Below, piece after piece: positions 1 to 11,077 of a stretch of 64,000 nucleotides of DNA (position 1 is its first letter; each line of letters starts with the position of its first letter). This DNA is from Parus major. Taxonomy: Eukaryota > Chordata > Aves > Passeriformes > Paridae. A program made the translations under genes and the position numbers. The stretch spans positions 223,901 through 287,900 of the forward strand of contig NC_031771.1 in NCBI RefSeq assembly GCF_001522545.3. Reading direction: 5' to 3'. The notes under the pieces are model-generated. The model was not told the origin of the DNA. It did no database searches and worked only from the letters and a program-made list of their open reading frames with translations.

Positions 1-279
1 ATGCTAGCGTTGAACCAGTTCCCCAGGGGAGATCAAGCACAAACCCCTTCCCAAAAGCACTGGGCCACTGAAGCGCTGAAAGAAGGCCCACCGGTTAAAA
101 TTAGAAATGAATTGGGAGATTGGGAGTCAGGGTGGAAATTGGTCCTGACAGGTCAGGGGTATGCTGCAGTGGAGAAAGATAACATTATTAAGTGGTGTCC
201 ATTAAAATCAATAAAGCCTGTGCTGTATAACTTAACTAATGAAACCTCAGAGTTTCTTTTAGCAGGTCTACCACTATAA
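1..279 (+). pseudogene. ERV pol, integrase C-terminal domain (partial)
   Basis: This is a 92-residue open frame that begins at the window edge and ends with TAA at 277-279. It corresponds to the last part of retroviral integrase, which inserts viral cDNA into host DNA. Residues 30-75 have the SH3-like C-terminal DNA-binding domain pattern of alpha/beta-retroviral integrases: a GPPVKIRN strand, WESGWKL, GQGYAAV, then KWCPLKSIKP. The catalytic core lies upstream, outside the window. The visible part is uninterrupted, but with env broken downstream and the rest unseen it is annotated as part of a defective provirus. Env begins only about 50 bp later in another frame. The integrase assignment is strong; the genus-level placement is inference from the motif style. 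Confidence 0.85.
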
Positions 280-325
280 TCCTCCACGTCGACCTCGCTT
301 CTCGTCCTCGACATGGACATCGGCA

Positions 326-2094
326 GTTTCACGACAGCGTCTGTGCCTTTGTGTTTTCATCTTTCTAAGCCTGTCTTGCATTGGACAGGGAGAACTGGAT
401 GTGCATCCTTACCGGCCATGCACCTGGACACTTCGCAATTCCTTGGACGGTAGAGTAATTGCCCAAACTGTGTCTAATGCCCCTAGCTTCATCATTCACA
501 TTAGTGATATATTTAACACCGATGGAATAGGAATCAACTCTAGTCAGGGAAAACCTTTAGCCTACATTAATTGGGGAACATAGTGGTGCCCTAGTGTCAA
601 CCCCGGTAAAAGCTATTGCACCTATCCTGGGTATGGGTTTTGTGGGTATTGGGGTTGTGAAACCATCGTCACCAGTAACCAGTGGACACCAGCTAAGAGA
701 GATAGTTTCCTAGACATGAGGTTTTGGCCCAAAGGCTGCAAGCGGCCCATGTTTGGAAAGAGCAGTATGATCATTGCTAAAGGAAGCTGTTCCCACCTAA
801 ATGTAACAGTCCTGCAATCTCAAGACACCAACTGGTCACTAGGACGAAAGTGGTCAGTATTCCTTCATAGCTGGGACACAGATCCGAACACGATCGTTCA
901 AATTATCAGAGCTTCACCACTGCACCACACCGCTCTCGGACCCAATAGAGTTATAGCCCAGCAATTCGATCGCATAAACAGCAGTCCCATGCCTAGCCTC
1001 ACTAGTGCCACATCAGCACTTCATGGTGCGCTCGAACTGACGTCTCATGCCCTCTTTCATCGCATGCTAAATGCCGCATTTCTATTGCTAAATGCAACAA
1101 AGCCAGACCTTAGCTGTTCTTGTTGGCTTTGCTATGATGCCTACCCGCCCTTTTACGAACGGGTAGCCCTTAATGCCATGTTCAGCTACTCCAGAGCGAA
1201 TGACCCCAAGCGATGCTTGTGGAACACCCCTCGCAAGGGAATCACACTAGAGCAAGTTTTGGGCAAAGGTGTTTGCATAGGCAACAGACATGCAATACAA
1301 CGCCATGAAGAGATTTGTGGTGCTCCTATGACTCTAGATAAGACTGAGTCCTGGGTAATTCCAGCAACCTCGGGAATCTGGGCCTGTAGCTCCACAGGTA
1401 TCACCCATGTATTTCCATCAAACACTTTGATGAAACTAACGATTTCTGTGTCCAAGTGGTTGTTATCCCTAGGATCCTTTACTTCCCTGGAGATGAATTA
1501 CCTTACCAACAGGAGAGAGGTTTCCCACGCCAAAACCAAGAACTCATTACCGCCGTCAGCCTTGCAGTACTTTTAGGTCTAGGAGCAACAGGCGCAGCAA
1601 CAGGTGTCACAGCACTAGTGACTCAAAACCAAGGTCTAGCCCAACTGCAGACAAAGGTAGATGAAGACCTGCACAGAATCCAAGAGTCTATCTCCAACTT
1701 GGAGTGATCCCTCAATTCCCTTGCAGAGGTTGTGCTGCAGAACAGACGAGGACTGGACATCTTACTCATGCACCAAGGAGGTCTGTGTGCTGCCTTGGAC
1801 GAGAAGTGTTGCTTCTATGCCAATTATTCAGGGCAAATCAAGCAGTCCATGGCAGAGCTACAACAAAGACTTGACCAGTGTAGCCAGCAACGCTCTCAGC
1901 AAAACTGGTTTAGTTCAATGTTCAACCAATCCCCATGGATTATTACCCTTGTTTCCACGTTAGCAGGACCAGTTATCGTTGTTGTGTTCGTACTTATTTT
2001 TGGTCCTTGTCTCCTTAATAAGTTAGCCCAGTTTATAAAAACCCATTTAGATAAGCTTGACATTTTATTTTTAGAACAGAGACAGTTAACCTGA
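326..2094 (+). pseudogene. ERV env, gamma-type, broken by stops and a frame change
   Basis: This is an envelope glycoprotein remnant (SU+TM; receptor binding and membrane fusion in the family). A hydrophobic leader (LCLCVFIFLSLSCIG) lies at about 338-382. SU has many cysteines and the CWLC motif near 1119-1130, expected for a covalent SU-TM link. Next come a basic SU/TM junction (ERGFPR, about 1516-1533) and a Gly/Ala-rich fusion peptide. The immunosuppressive-domain region begins LQNRRG at 1732. CX6CC (C-AALDEK-CC) lies at about 1786-1812, a membrane anchor at about 1936-2015, and the final stop at 2092-2094. Breaks are TAG at 581-583, a change of reading frame near 1440, and TGA at 1705-1707. 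No in-frame ATG precedes the leader, because the upstream frame has stops to 262. In life it was probably made from spliced RNA. Identity as env is secure; it cannot be functional as it stands. Confidence 0.9.
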
Positions 2095-2207
2095 GTTTGC
2101 ATGATAGTTCGTACTAACACACCGCGGTTTCGTTTCACGTTCATTACTAACAAGTTCACGGTTTGTTGTTGATTACATAAGTCATTCAGTTGTAAAGTTC
2201 TGTTCAT

Positions 2208-2222
2208 GGAGAGGGAGGGAGA
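2208..2222 (+). other. Polypurine tract of the ERV
   Basis: An uninterrupted purine run (GGAGAGGGAGGGAGA) sits immediately before the TG that opens the 3' LTR. In retroviruses this tract primes plus-strand DNA synthesis. Its position fixes the left LTR boundary at 2223. Confidence 0.75.
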
Positions 2223-2469
2223 TGATGCGGTCAGATAGGGAACGCCGATCGGAAGATCTTGCGTTGTATGGGAAGATAGGGCCCCTCTTTCTCCAAAGTT
2301 CCATAACCCATAATGTCACGGTGATTACGTCATCATATCCCGGTCATATTAATCCCTGCACATCGGTAATAAACACTCTTCACTGTCCACCACATTGGTG
2401 TTCGCCTGTGATTAGCCCGACAGGCCTGTAAGTTTAGCTGTTGTGTCGTTCATGAACCGGGTCACTACA
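2223..2469 (+). mobile_element. 3' LTR of the ERV (about 247 bp)
   Basis: It starts TGATGCGG right after the polypurine tract and ends GTCACTACA, giving TG...CA ends. An AATAAA polyadenylation signal lies at about 2368. It is short for an LTR. The right end is less certain than the left because the partner LTR and the TSD are outside the window. No TATA box is obvious. Confidence 0.65.
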
Positions 2470-3488
2470 CCTCATTCTGAGGCAGCAGCCTTCCCTCTAA
2501 TTTTCTTTAACTGAGCAGGCTAAAAGCCTTCATTGTACAAATGGGAAACATTTCAGAGTGGCAGTATATCCAAAGCCACCTTAGAACAAAAGCCCTTTTG
2601 GAAACCAAATCTTTAAGAGTGTTTAAGAGGAAGACTCCTGTAGCTAGGTCTCTAAAGTAATGCTTAAGGAAAGGAATGGCAGAGAATGTAGGTGATGCTT
2701 GCAAATTTAAAGCTCCTTGTCTCTATTGAGAGGTAACAAAATCACCTGAATTCTCTGATCATTCTGGCCTTTCTCCTCCCTAATTTGGAGTCAAACATAA
2801 GGTGTTTGGTTATGGGCTACATCCTCCAAGCTGTCAGGACAGGAATGCTGTCTACCAGCTCATCTGCCCTATTCTTTCTGCCACTTTCAAGGAGTGCCCA
2901 TGGTAATTGCCCTTGCACTGATATTTGAGTAGGCTCAGAGTTTTTTTATAGCTCCAACCAGGAAAGCCATTGGAGCACTCCAGACAGCTATGAACCTGAG
3001 CCAACTGCAGACAAATTAAGAGTGAAAGAAGAAAAGTTATATCTGCCAGGTCAAGCTGGGTGCAAATATGCTCTGGAGCTGCTGAAATGGAAGAGGAATT
3101 TCACCATGTTGAACTTCTCATGAGAAAACAGCCCTCTCTTCTGTGTCGTCTTCCCGAGGTCTGTGTGAGTCAGCCCAAGTGGTATGTGGTTTACAGTACT
3201 GAGTAAAAAAAATAACAAGAATTCCAAGGAGATAAAGATGCTTATTATAGAGCCCTTGTACTGCTAAGCTGTGTTTTCTCCCCAAGGCAAAATGTTAACA
3301 AGTGGCAGTGGTCAGCATGAATAACAATTTAAAAGTATTATGCTCTTATCTGAAGAAAGATGTTGAAAAACTGACTTCATCAAAAATCCATTTCCTTTCA
3401 AGTATTTTACTACTACATTATTGATAGTGTTTCTTTGTTAGAGTATAGTTTACACATAAATGTCATCTTTCCCTTCCTTCTTAATCAG
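2470..3488. other. Non-coding, unique-looking sequence
   Basis: AT-rich DNA with no recognisable repeat, RNA gene or convincing reading frame. The last 40 bases end in a pyrimidine-rich stretch followed by AATCAG, which reads as a splice-acceptor-like site (see 3489-3829). Confidence 0.5.
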
Positions 3489-3829
3489 TCTGTGCCAATG
3501 CAGGGACTCTTCTGAGTTCTGGATATGATCTGTGGAAAGAACTGGGCATGGAGCTTGGTGGCTTTTACAAGAAAAAAACAGAATACGCGCTTCAACTTGG
3601 TGCATGTTTTATGTGTGCTGGATTTGCTCTGCTCACTTTGTCAGCATGTCAGTGACCTTGAGCTTATTATTTTACGTTGGACTTGTACTGGTGAAGGCTC
3701 ATTTAAATACAGTTATTGCTCTGTTGTTGAAAGGACAGAGAAAGGAAGGAAAGTTGAGGGATCATTTGATAGTTACTGCTAAAGGGACAGTCACCAACCA
3801 GCCACGTCATGCATTTGATGCCCTAACTG
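3489..3829 (+). other. Exon-like block between acceptor- and donor-like sites (unrecognised)
   Basis: The block starts after a pyrimidine-rich tract plus AATCAG and ends at ACTG|GTAAGT, an excellent donor match. Inside, one frame is open at 3491-3652 (ending TGA) and encodes a hydrophobic stretch, GACFMCAGFALLTLSAC. A second frame, open at 3532-3942, encodes another, LSLLFYVGLVLV. The two would join only through a frame change around 3600-3650. That pattern could be a decayed exon of a multi-pass membrane protein, an exon of a non-coding transcript, or chance. I do not recognise the protein. Splice-site matches and open frames were read directly; function is unknown. Confidence 0.25.
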
Positions 3830-4446
3830 GTAAGTCAGAGATACCCTGTAGCCCTGTAACTCGTCAGTTAACTACTCAAGCTGGTAACATGGGTTCACTT
3901 AGCTGCACCTTTTTTCTGAGGGCTACCATTCCTCAAGGCTGAGGAAAACTGAGAGTCAGCGCATCAAAGCCATAAAATCAGACTGACCAACTCCTCTTTT
4001 CTGTAGCCTGTTTTGTGTCACATTTTGTCAAATGTGTCCTACATTTGAGTTAGTATAAAGCTGGAAGTCAGATGCAAAAAGGGATGCTATTTTTGCTGCT
4101 CCCCTGGGATAGTAATAATAGTGCTATAGAGTAAATGGCAATAACTTTTGCCCTTGCTGTTGTGAGAGTAGGACTGAGCTGTGTGTTCCATAGTGAGCAC
4201 CCATGTAGGATCTTCTGTTCCGTTCTCAGCTTCTGAGTACTTTTTTTTCCCCTTTAATGCCACTCCAGCTACTAATAGGATTTTATAAAACATATGGTTC
4301 TGTTAAAATTTTCCAAGAAATTTTGTGAAGTGAATTTCTCCTTCCCTGAACAATCCCAGAGAAAAAAAATGAAGCCATTTGCTGGGTGTAAGAGTCAGTA
4401 GGGTCAGGCATGACAAGAATATGTAGAACTTAAATTTCGACTCTAG
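3830..4446. other. Non-coding, unique-looking sequence
   Basis: No repeat family or reading frame of note. It ends in the ATATA target duplication of the LTR that follows. Confidence 0.45.
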
Positions 4447-4451
4447 ATATA

Positions 4452-5365
4452 TGTCAAGATCCGATTACTAAGGTTCTTCGAAATGCCTTTGCCTGAGTGA
4501 AGGTGCAAACAAGACCATATGACAATTGTATGGGTTTTATTTGATAGTAAATATGAGAGAGAGAGAATGAAATAAAAAATGGGTGGGGGGACAGAAAGGG
4601 GTTGCCAGAGACAGAATAAGGAAAATATCACCACTATGTGGATCCCAACAATGCTACATTGATCCTCTCCAGTTGGTCTCCTTGGTGGTGAAGGTCCCCC
4701 CAAAAAACACAGAATCCAATGGGTTAATATACGAGTAGGCCAGGTAGGAAAATGCAGGCACCTCCCTGGGTGGGGGTGGAGTTTGCCATTGTCTCTTACA
4801 AGAGATTCTGGGTTTGTTGCATCAGGTGCAGTCCTGTGGTGCAAGGCCTCAGGAATGACTCTGGGGGTCACTTCTGGGGTGTTTGATGGATTAAGGCACC
4901 CGCTCAGCTGCCCCTCACGTGAATGTCCGGTAGATGTGGCCTTCCCAGGGTTGGGGGTTCCATAGCCAGTTTGGGTAAGGGAGGATGTCCCTGAGCAGAG
5001 GTTACAACACACTGAATTTTCCTCCCCTCACTTCGGCGGGGGGGGGGGGAGATCTGTACAAACCTGCTCCCAGCAAATGGGCCTGTAGGCTATGGCCTCC
5101 CCCACCCCAAAGCACGCCAGAGATGATTCTTAGCAGGGCAGATGGGTTTGGCTCACACTCTTCTCCTTGTTTACTTGTTTGTTTCAGGTGACTGAAGAAT
5201 GGGTTTTCCCTTTATCTAATCTCAGCAGTTTGACTTTCAGTCCTAAGTTCCAGTCAGGTATTTTCAGGGAGGCTTCTTTGGTTGTAGCTTCTTTATACAG
5301 TTTTTGTTAAAACGAACAAAACTTTATATCAATATTTGAGGCATGAACTATTTCAGTCTCTGACA
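4452..5365 (-). mobile_element. Solo LTR, 914 bp, minus orientation, TSD ATATA
   Basis: Ends are TGTCAAG... and ...TCTGACA, so the termini are inverted TGTCA/TGACA. The 5-bp target duplication ATATA is exact at 4447-4451 and 5366-5370. On the minus strand an AATAAA signal (read as TTTATT at about 4533) lies roughly 80 bp from the 3' end, as expected for U5 length, which sets the orientation. The element is more GC-rich than its surroundings and contains a run of 12 G at 5038-5049. No internal viral sequence remains, so it is a solo LTR left by LTR-LTR recombination. The 5-bp duplication is typical of class III/ERVL-like or some other families; the family is not named. Confidence 0.8.
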
Positions 5366-5370
5366 ATATA

Positions 5371-8300
5371 AAAGAATGTCAAAAGTTTCATTGGAAGATG
5401 TACAGAGAAGTGCTGCAAAGCTGAATTAGTCAAAATATTTTTTGACTACTACTACTACTTCAATTTAATGTATTTATTCTAAACATGTGGAAGGCATATT
5501 TTTCTGGTCAAAAATACAACCTTCATATAAATAATGTAAGTACAGTCATAGAGGCTCTTTCTATGAAGCAAAACAACCTGAGTTAAAAGCATTCTTCTTG
5601 AACATGCTGTTTCTGGAGCTGACCACAATTTTTTATATGGAAATTGGAAGTTTATGCTTCATAGAAATACAGAGTGAGCTCCCAGGAGTAGAATACAAGA
5701 TGGCTGAAGGCACCTTAACTTTAGATTTAACTGAATCTTATCGACAAACAAAAACACCTATATTAGATTCTTTTCTTTACAAAGATCATGTTTTCCCCCT
5801 GAAACTTACAGCAATTATGCTGGTAGAGTTGAAACTAATTTCCAAGCAACTCCTAACAAATTGGTCTCAAAGCTATTTTATCTGAAGTTATATAAAGTAA
5901 CTATTTCATAGATATGGGATTCCTAATAATGAGAATGTAGAAGATTACGCTTTCATTATAACTGGGAGAGGGGAGGTGTAGAATATAGGATGGGATGGAG
6001 CACGGTGGGTCTGACCCAGAATTGTCCAGAATCTCGTGACAAAAAGAGATCTATGATTTTGAAGTAATTTGAACTTACATCCAGATGCTTTTGGTAGGAA
6101 GTCTCCTGCCTATTTTTTTGATATTTGTCTAAGGATGTGCTTCAGCCTAAAAAATTTGAAGGCCTAATTACTTTCTTTTTTTACCACTGCTACACCTGTG
6201 GAGCTACCTTCAGATCAGTTCTCTGTCTCCAGCAGTGGCTCATTGAACCCACCACAGCCAAATACAGACCACATTAGTAGCTGGAATATTTTTATTTGAG
6301 AGGATGATATCAAAGGAGGTCAGTGAAGTAAACATCCCTAAAAGTAGACATAAATAAAGGTTTGTTTTTATATGTATATTGTTTAATAGGTGGAATGGTC
6401 CTTTAATACCGTATACAAAACTGCAGAGCTTCTAAAATAAGTCAGCATGGACTACATCAACAACTGATCTGTGAACACAATAAATGACGTAAGAAGTTAG
6501 GAATAGGTTGCAGTGGAAACACGGGCTGTATCCTGTTTCCTACTTTCTTTCTCCTTTACCAATAGTAGGATTTTGCTCTAAACTGGCTGTGCTGTCCCAT
6601 TGATCACATCTGATGTATAGTCACAGCCCACCTACCTCTCTTCCTCTTTCCGTTAGCCAATACTACAAGGGAAAACTGTCCACTTTACATTGTTATCTCT
6701 CCTTTTTGCCACAGTTTGCTCTAAGGACAGGATCAGGAAAGAAGAGAAAGTCTGAATTCATTTACTCACCTTTCGTCAGTCACAACAGACACTGGATGCA
6801 GTCCTATCTCCCAATCAATATTTCTCCTATGGCACAGCAATTTGTGTAATCAAAACTCTTTGTAAGTTGCTCTTGAGATGAGTTTTGAAGGGGAGAATGT
6901 GCAATTCTAGGCAGCTCTAGAAAGAAATTATTTTCAGACAGGATTTTCTTCTGTAGACGATAAAGTAAACTTTTTTTTGCCTGTGTAATTGATCCAAGAT
7001 GGCCTGTCTGGGTAAACACTGAAGGAGGAGCAATTAGAAATAGTTGTTAGGGTGTGTGTAGTTCACATGTTGAAAATGTGAATCTGAACATAAGCTTGAA
7101 AATACAGCTTTCACAGGCAGAATGATAAGAAACTTTTTTAAGAACATAATTGAAAATTATTGAGGCTTCAAGTACATGCTTTAGCGTCTTCCTTATGTCT
7201 GTCCAGCTTCATGCAGTGTTATATTCTTCCAAAAAGAAAACAAGAGTATTACAGCTGGGTCCAGTTATCTTAACTACAGGTGACTATACACATAAATGCT
7301 GAAATGAGCAGCATTTAGTTTAATGAGTTATTTAAAAAACAAACAAAAAAGAACCATGGTGTCCATACTCTGCTTCACCATTTGTTTCTGTTTACTCACA
7401 TCAGTGGAGCTCAGTTCACATGATCCACCCCAACCAGAGGTCAGTAATATTTGACCAGAGAAGAGAGCTTTGCATAAATAAAAGGCACAAAAGAAAAGAT
7501 TGTGCTGGATAAAGAAATATTCATGCTGGAACTAAATTACTTAATTTTTTTTTTTAAATTTATTTCTTTACTTATTTTTTTTAATAATACCAAAAATGAA
7601 AGCAACTGTACAAAGAAGAATGCTTTTTTCCTTTCAGATAAGGGTAACAGAAAATGATCCAACATTTTGGACCTGAGTGCCCTTTATTAAAGTCAAAGGC
7701 TTCTGGCTACAGTGAGTTATCAAGGCAAAACCTGTATGCTCTGTAATGTCCTTGATAAAGGTCACTTGAGACTAAATGTCAAACCATTTCCATCTCTTTA
7801 CCTTAAGTAAAAACACTATTTCATCTATTAAGCTGTCTCAATTCATTTAGTGTTTCAAGGAATTATTTGGGTGCCCAGGGGATTTTTTTTGTTAGTTTGT
7901 AACAAATGAAATGCTGAATTTGGAACAGGCAGCACCCTGGAGCACCTGCTTCATGCATTAAAGAGTAATGTCAGGCTGGTTGTCCGCCCCTGTTCAGGAC
8001 TCACCTTGCTCATTTAGAAGTCAGGTAGAACAAAGAAGAAAGCTTCAGGAGAAAGTCAGGCACTCATGAACTACAGGGAGTAGCATGGCACTAATACACA
8101 GCCAGTCTTTTTTTTGGCTGTTATCTATAAATAGTTTTCACCACAGGCCAGTTTTCTCTCATATATGATTCTCCTCCTGTGCAGGTACAATTCCTCTTGC
8201 CAGGTGAGGCCTTCTCTATCAGTTGCCCTCATTAGTTTCTTAGGAACTTAACTATGGGCTTCTTTGCACCTGGTGAGAAGACTCTGCTCAGTTTTCTAGC

Positions 8301-8512
8301 CACTGTTTATCAATAGCTGGGTTGGAGATGTCAGGGGTCAGTGAACATATTTGTAGCTTTTTCTTTGAGATAATATTTTTCTAAAGAATTTCTGATTGTT
8401 TAAGTAGTACTAATGTGCATTATTTAGTATTTTCAGGGGCTCTAGACAGGGTAGCTCAGTACCTGAGGGGGGGACTACAAGGGAGCTGAGACACTTTACT
8501 AAAGGGCAGATA
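5371..8512. other. Non-coding AT-rich interval
   Basis: No recognisable gene, RNA or interspersed repeat. Open frames are short and overlap in both strands without homology signals. Short A/T-rich low-complexity patches occur around 7540-7585. Confidence 0.5.
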
Positions 8513-8838
8513 GTCACAGAATCACAATATGTTCTGAGTTAGAAGGGACCTGGAAGGATCATAGAAAACTTGATATGCATAGCTGGCAAGCTAGCCTGTA
8601 ACAGGTCATGAATGGAACAATTTGACTCTAACCATTTGTTTCCTTGGACTATCGTTTCTTACCTGGGAGAAGGGACCAACCCTCACCTTTTGGGTAGCTG
8701 TAGAGAGTGATGAGGTCCCCCGTGTTTCATTTTCTCCAGGCTAAACACTCCCAGGTTCCTCAACCACTCATCCTCAGTCTTGTGCTCCAGACCCTTCTCC
8801 AGCTCCACTGCCCTTCCTGAACACACTCTCTCATCTCA
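8513..8838 (-). mobile_element. CR1 LINE 3' fragment, minus strand
   Basis: The plus strand reads as the reverse complement of an avian CR1 3' region: TCACAGAATCACAATATG, then GTTAGAAGGGACCTGGAAGG. Further on come TTTTCTCCAGGCTAAACA, CTTGTGCTCCAGACCCTTC and CTCCACTGCCCTTC. It is diverged and 5'-truncated, and has no coding capacity. CR1 is the dominant LINE of birds, so this supports an avian source. Confidence 0.85.
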
Positions 8839-8883
8839 TGCGAACAGTGATGTGTACAACACGGTCCATAGTGCTTGACCGTT

Positions 8884-9130
8884 GGCTTGAACCCCAAAGT
8901 ACCACATTCTTTAAACTGAAAGAAGGCAGGTTTATATTAAATACTAGGAAAAAATTTTTCTCTGTGAGGATGGTGAAGTACTGAAACAGTTTGTAGACAG
9001 AAACTGTGGTTGTCCCATTCCTGGATGTTTTCAAGGCCAGGTTGGATGGGGCTCTGAGCAATCAGATCTAGTGGAAGGTGCCTCTGCTCCTGGGTGGGGG
9101 CTGGAACCTGAAAACTCCATGATTCTAGGA
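8884..9130 (+). mobile_element. CR1 LINE 3' end, plus strand
   Basis: Plus-strand CR1 3' UTR pattern: a degenerate version of the segment before the element's end (TTTATATTAAATACTAGG, GGATGGTGAAGTACTG), then CATTCCTGGATGTTTTCAAG. After that comes AGGTTGGATGGGGCTC, ending in CCATGATTCTAGG, the typical CR1 terminal octamer-like repeat. It lies about 45 bp from a CR1 fragment of opposite orientation. Confidence 0.85.
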
Positions 9131-9782
9131 TAAAAATGAAGAGGTCATAACCTCAGAAACTGTCAAGATCTGTGTGTTTCCTATGGTGAAGAGTAGAGAT
9201 AGAACCTTGTTAGCATGAGTTGTAGCAGTTGGAGATTTTCAGCATATTAGTTATGAAAAGCTAAGAAAAGACTTTGGAGTAGCTGTCTGATGAATGGGTC
9301 TTTGGACCACAACAGGACCCCGAGAAGCACCTGAGAAAAACATGAGGCCATGGTTTCCTGCACCAGATAAATCATTCAGCTTCAGTTGAATGATAGGGCA
9401 GGAAAACTACAACTGCAGAAAGAGCAGGAAAGGGTAAGTTCTTGACTAGCTCTTCCTTGTAAACTTCCTGCATTTTGCAGTCAGTGTGGGGAAAAAAGGC
9501 TTTGCTTTGCTCTGGACAGGCAAATGTTCTTGTTAACAGTTATATTTATGCCAAAGGAGGATTAGTTTTTCCTGATAGTTCTTCCTCATTTCCCACTGAC
9601 TACCTGACTAACTTTGTCCTCAGCAAAGATTCTGTTAAGGCGTGATTGGGCGATATAAATTTAATGTGGTAATTATTTTGATCAAATTAGCATACTTAAT
9701 CTGGATTTGCAAAATGTCAGGGTATCTGTTTTAAGCACTTCATTTCATCCAAGCCTGAATTTATGCTCATTTGCCACTTGAC
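9131..9782. other. Non-coding interval
   Basis: No gene or repeat recognised. It ends in the TTTA target duplication of the next LTR. Confidence 0.45.
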
Positions 9783-9786
9783 TTTA

Positions 9787-11073
9787 TGTCATGGGGTGAC
9801 TTTACCTTTAAGACAGCTTTGGGAGCTAAGGAAGTTGAAGCTGCTGGAGGCTGATGGGAGTTTTTTCTTCTGACCAATTATCGGACATTTCTGAGAACTG
9901 GCGGCAGTTTTAACCATTGAGAAGTGAGATCAACTTGTGAACACCACCTTAAGATGTAAATCCAGGGCTCTCTTGTTCTCTTTGGTTTCCGGCTTCTGAC
10001 GAGGTAACAGGGCTGTGTCTCGGCCTCCAGCCCCCCATCCAGGCTGGACAAGGCTGCAGAGGGTGGGGGGGTGGGGGGGGAGAAACGGAGCCAGCCAGCC
10101 TGACTTGGTTTGCAGTTTCTGCCGCTGCACTGAAACCTGACACCATGAGCATCTGCAGCTTTCCAGGACTTTAACTCTTTTACTACCTGGGTGAGACTTA
10201 AAGATTACTCCTTTTTCCCAGAGAGACATAGAGACAATCAACATGAAGACATCATAAAACCGTCAAAGACAGTGAAGAAAAGAGTTAAGTTTTAGATGGG
10301 GAAGAGAGAATAAGGAGATGCTTTATAAGCTGAAATATTTTTCTTTTAAAGCTATGGAGATGGATAGTGTTCTGGAAAAACTCCTTTAATTCATGACAGA
10401 GTATATTGGGAGGAATGGAGTGTTCAAAGTATGGATTTAAGCAAATGGTGAAGTAGTTATGATCTTATGAGATGCTGGAACAGAAAAAGAGAGAAGTAAT
10501 AGTTGAAGATTTGTGGCTTTTAAGAGGCAAAGAGAAAACTTCTGTTTCCAGAGAGGGTCACAAAGACAGAGGGAGAGAACTTTGGCCTTTGAATAACTCA
10601 TCCTTAAAATGACTTCCCTAGTCTCATTGACACATAACACACCTCAGAGTGATGTGAAATGGGAGGAGAGAACTGATGGCAGAATTTCTGGGCAGCTGAC
10701 ATCAGAGAAATAGAAAGCCATGAAAAAAATGGTTTTCTTGTGAAAAACTCCATAGGTTAGCAGAAGAGGACTTCTTTTCCTCTACAAAGACTGATGAAAA
10801 GACTATAGCAAGAATTGGGACTTTTAAATACCAAAGTTCCAAAGTTTTTTTTTGTCTCTATGTTGTCATGTAAACAAGGGAATGGTTAGGTAGTGGGAGA
10901 AAAAGGGGCTTTCTGGAAGTTTTATTCTGGTTTTGTTATTCTTGTAGTTTGTTAATAAACTTTATTTCTTTTAAGTTTTAAGCCTGTTTTGCTCTTGTTC
11001 TAATCCATATCTCACAGCAAGAGATAAGTAAGTTTTCTAGTAATTTTTTAGTTACTGCTTTAAAACCATGACA
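9787..11073 (+). mobile_element. Solo LTR, 1287 bp, plus orientation, TSD TTTA
   Basis: It begins TGTCATGGGGTG and ends AAAACCATGACA, so the termini form an imperfect inverted repeat TGTCATGG/CCATGACA. A 4-bp duplication TTTA flanks it (9783-9786 and 11074-11077). AATAAA in TTAATAAACTTT at about 10952 lies about 115 bp before the 3' end, followed by a U5-like stretch with TCTCACAGCAAGAGATAAG. I recall this U5 from passerine genomes. A G-rich tract lies at 10064-10081. A 4-bp duplication fits class I (gamma-like) integrases, but four bases is weak statistical support alone. No coding sequence is inside. Confidence 0.75.
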
Positions 11074-11077
11074 TTTA

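Larger units (their letters stand above)
1..2469 (+). mobile_element. 3' part of an endogenous retrovirus: pol end, env, PPT, 3' LTR
   Basis: The order is that of a retrovirus 3' end: the last part of integrase, an env gene, a purine-rich tract and a TG...CA-bounded LTR. The 5' part lies outside the window, so the target-site duplication cannot be tested. The integrase tail is of the alpha/beta-retrovirus type. The env has a CWLC motif in SU and CX6CC in TM, which are gammaretroviral-type features. The env frame carries at least two stop codons and one frame change, so this is a dead, moderately old copy. The strand and boundaries of the visible part are well supported; the family name is not assigned. 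Confidence 0.9.

Noticed and set aside
4443..5012. 189-codon minus-strand frame, the longest of the left region
   Set aside because: It lies almost wholly in the solo LTR 4452-5365, whose GC-rich composition explains it; no protein motif is present.
9930..10244. 104-codon minus-strand frame
   Set aside because: Antisense to the LTR 9787-11073 and driven by its G-rich tract.
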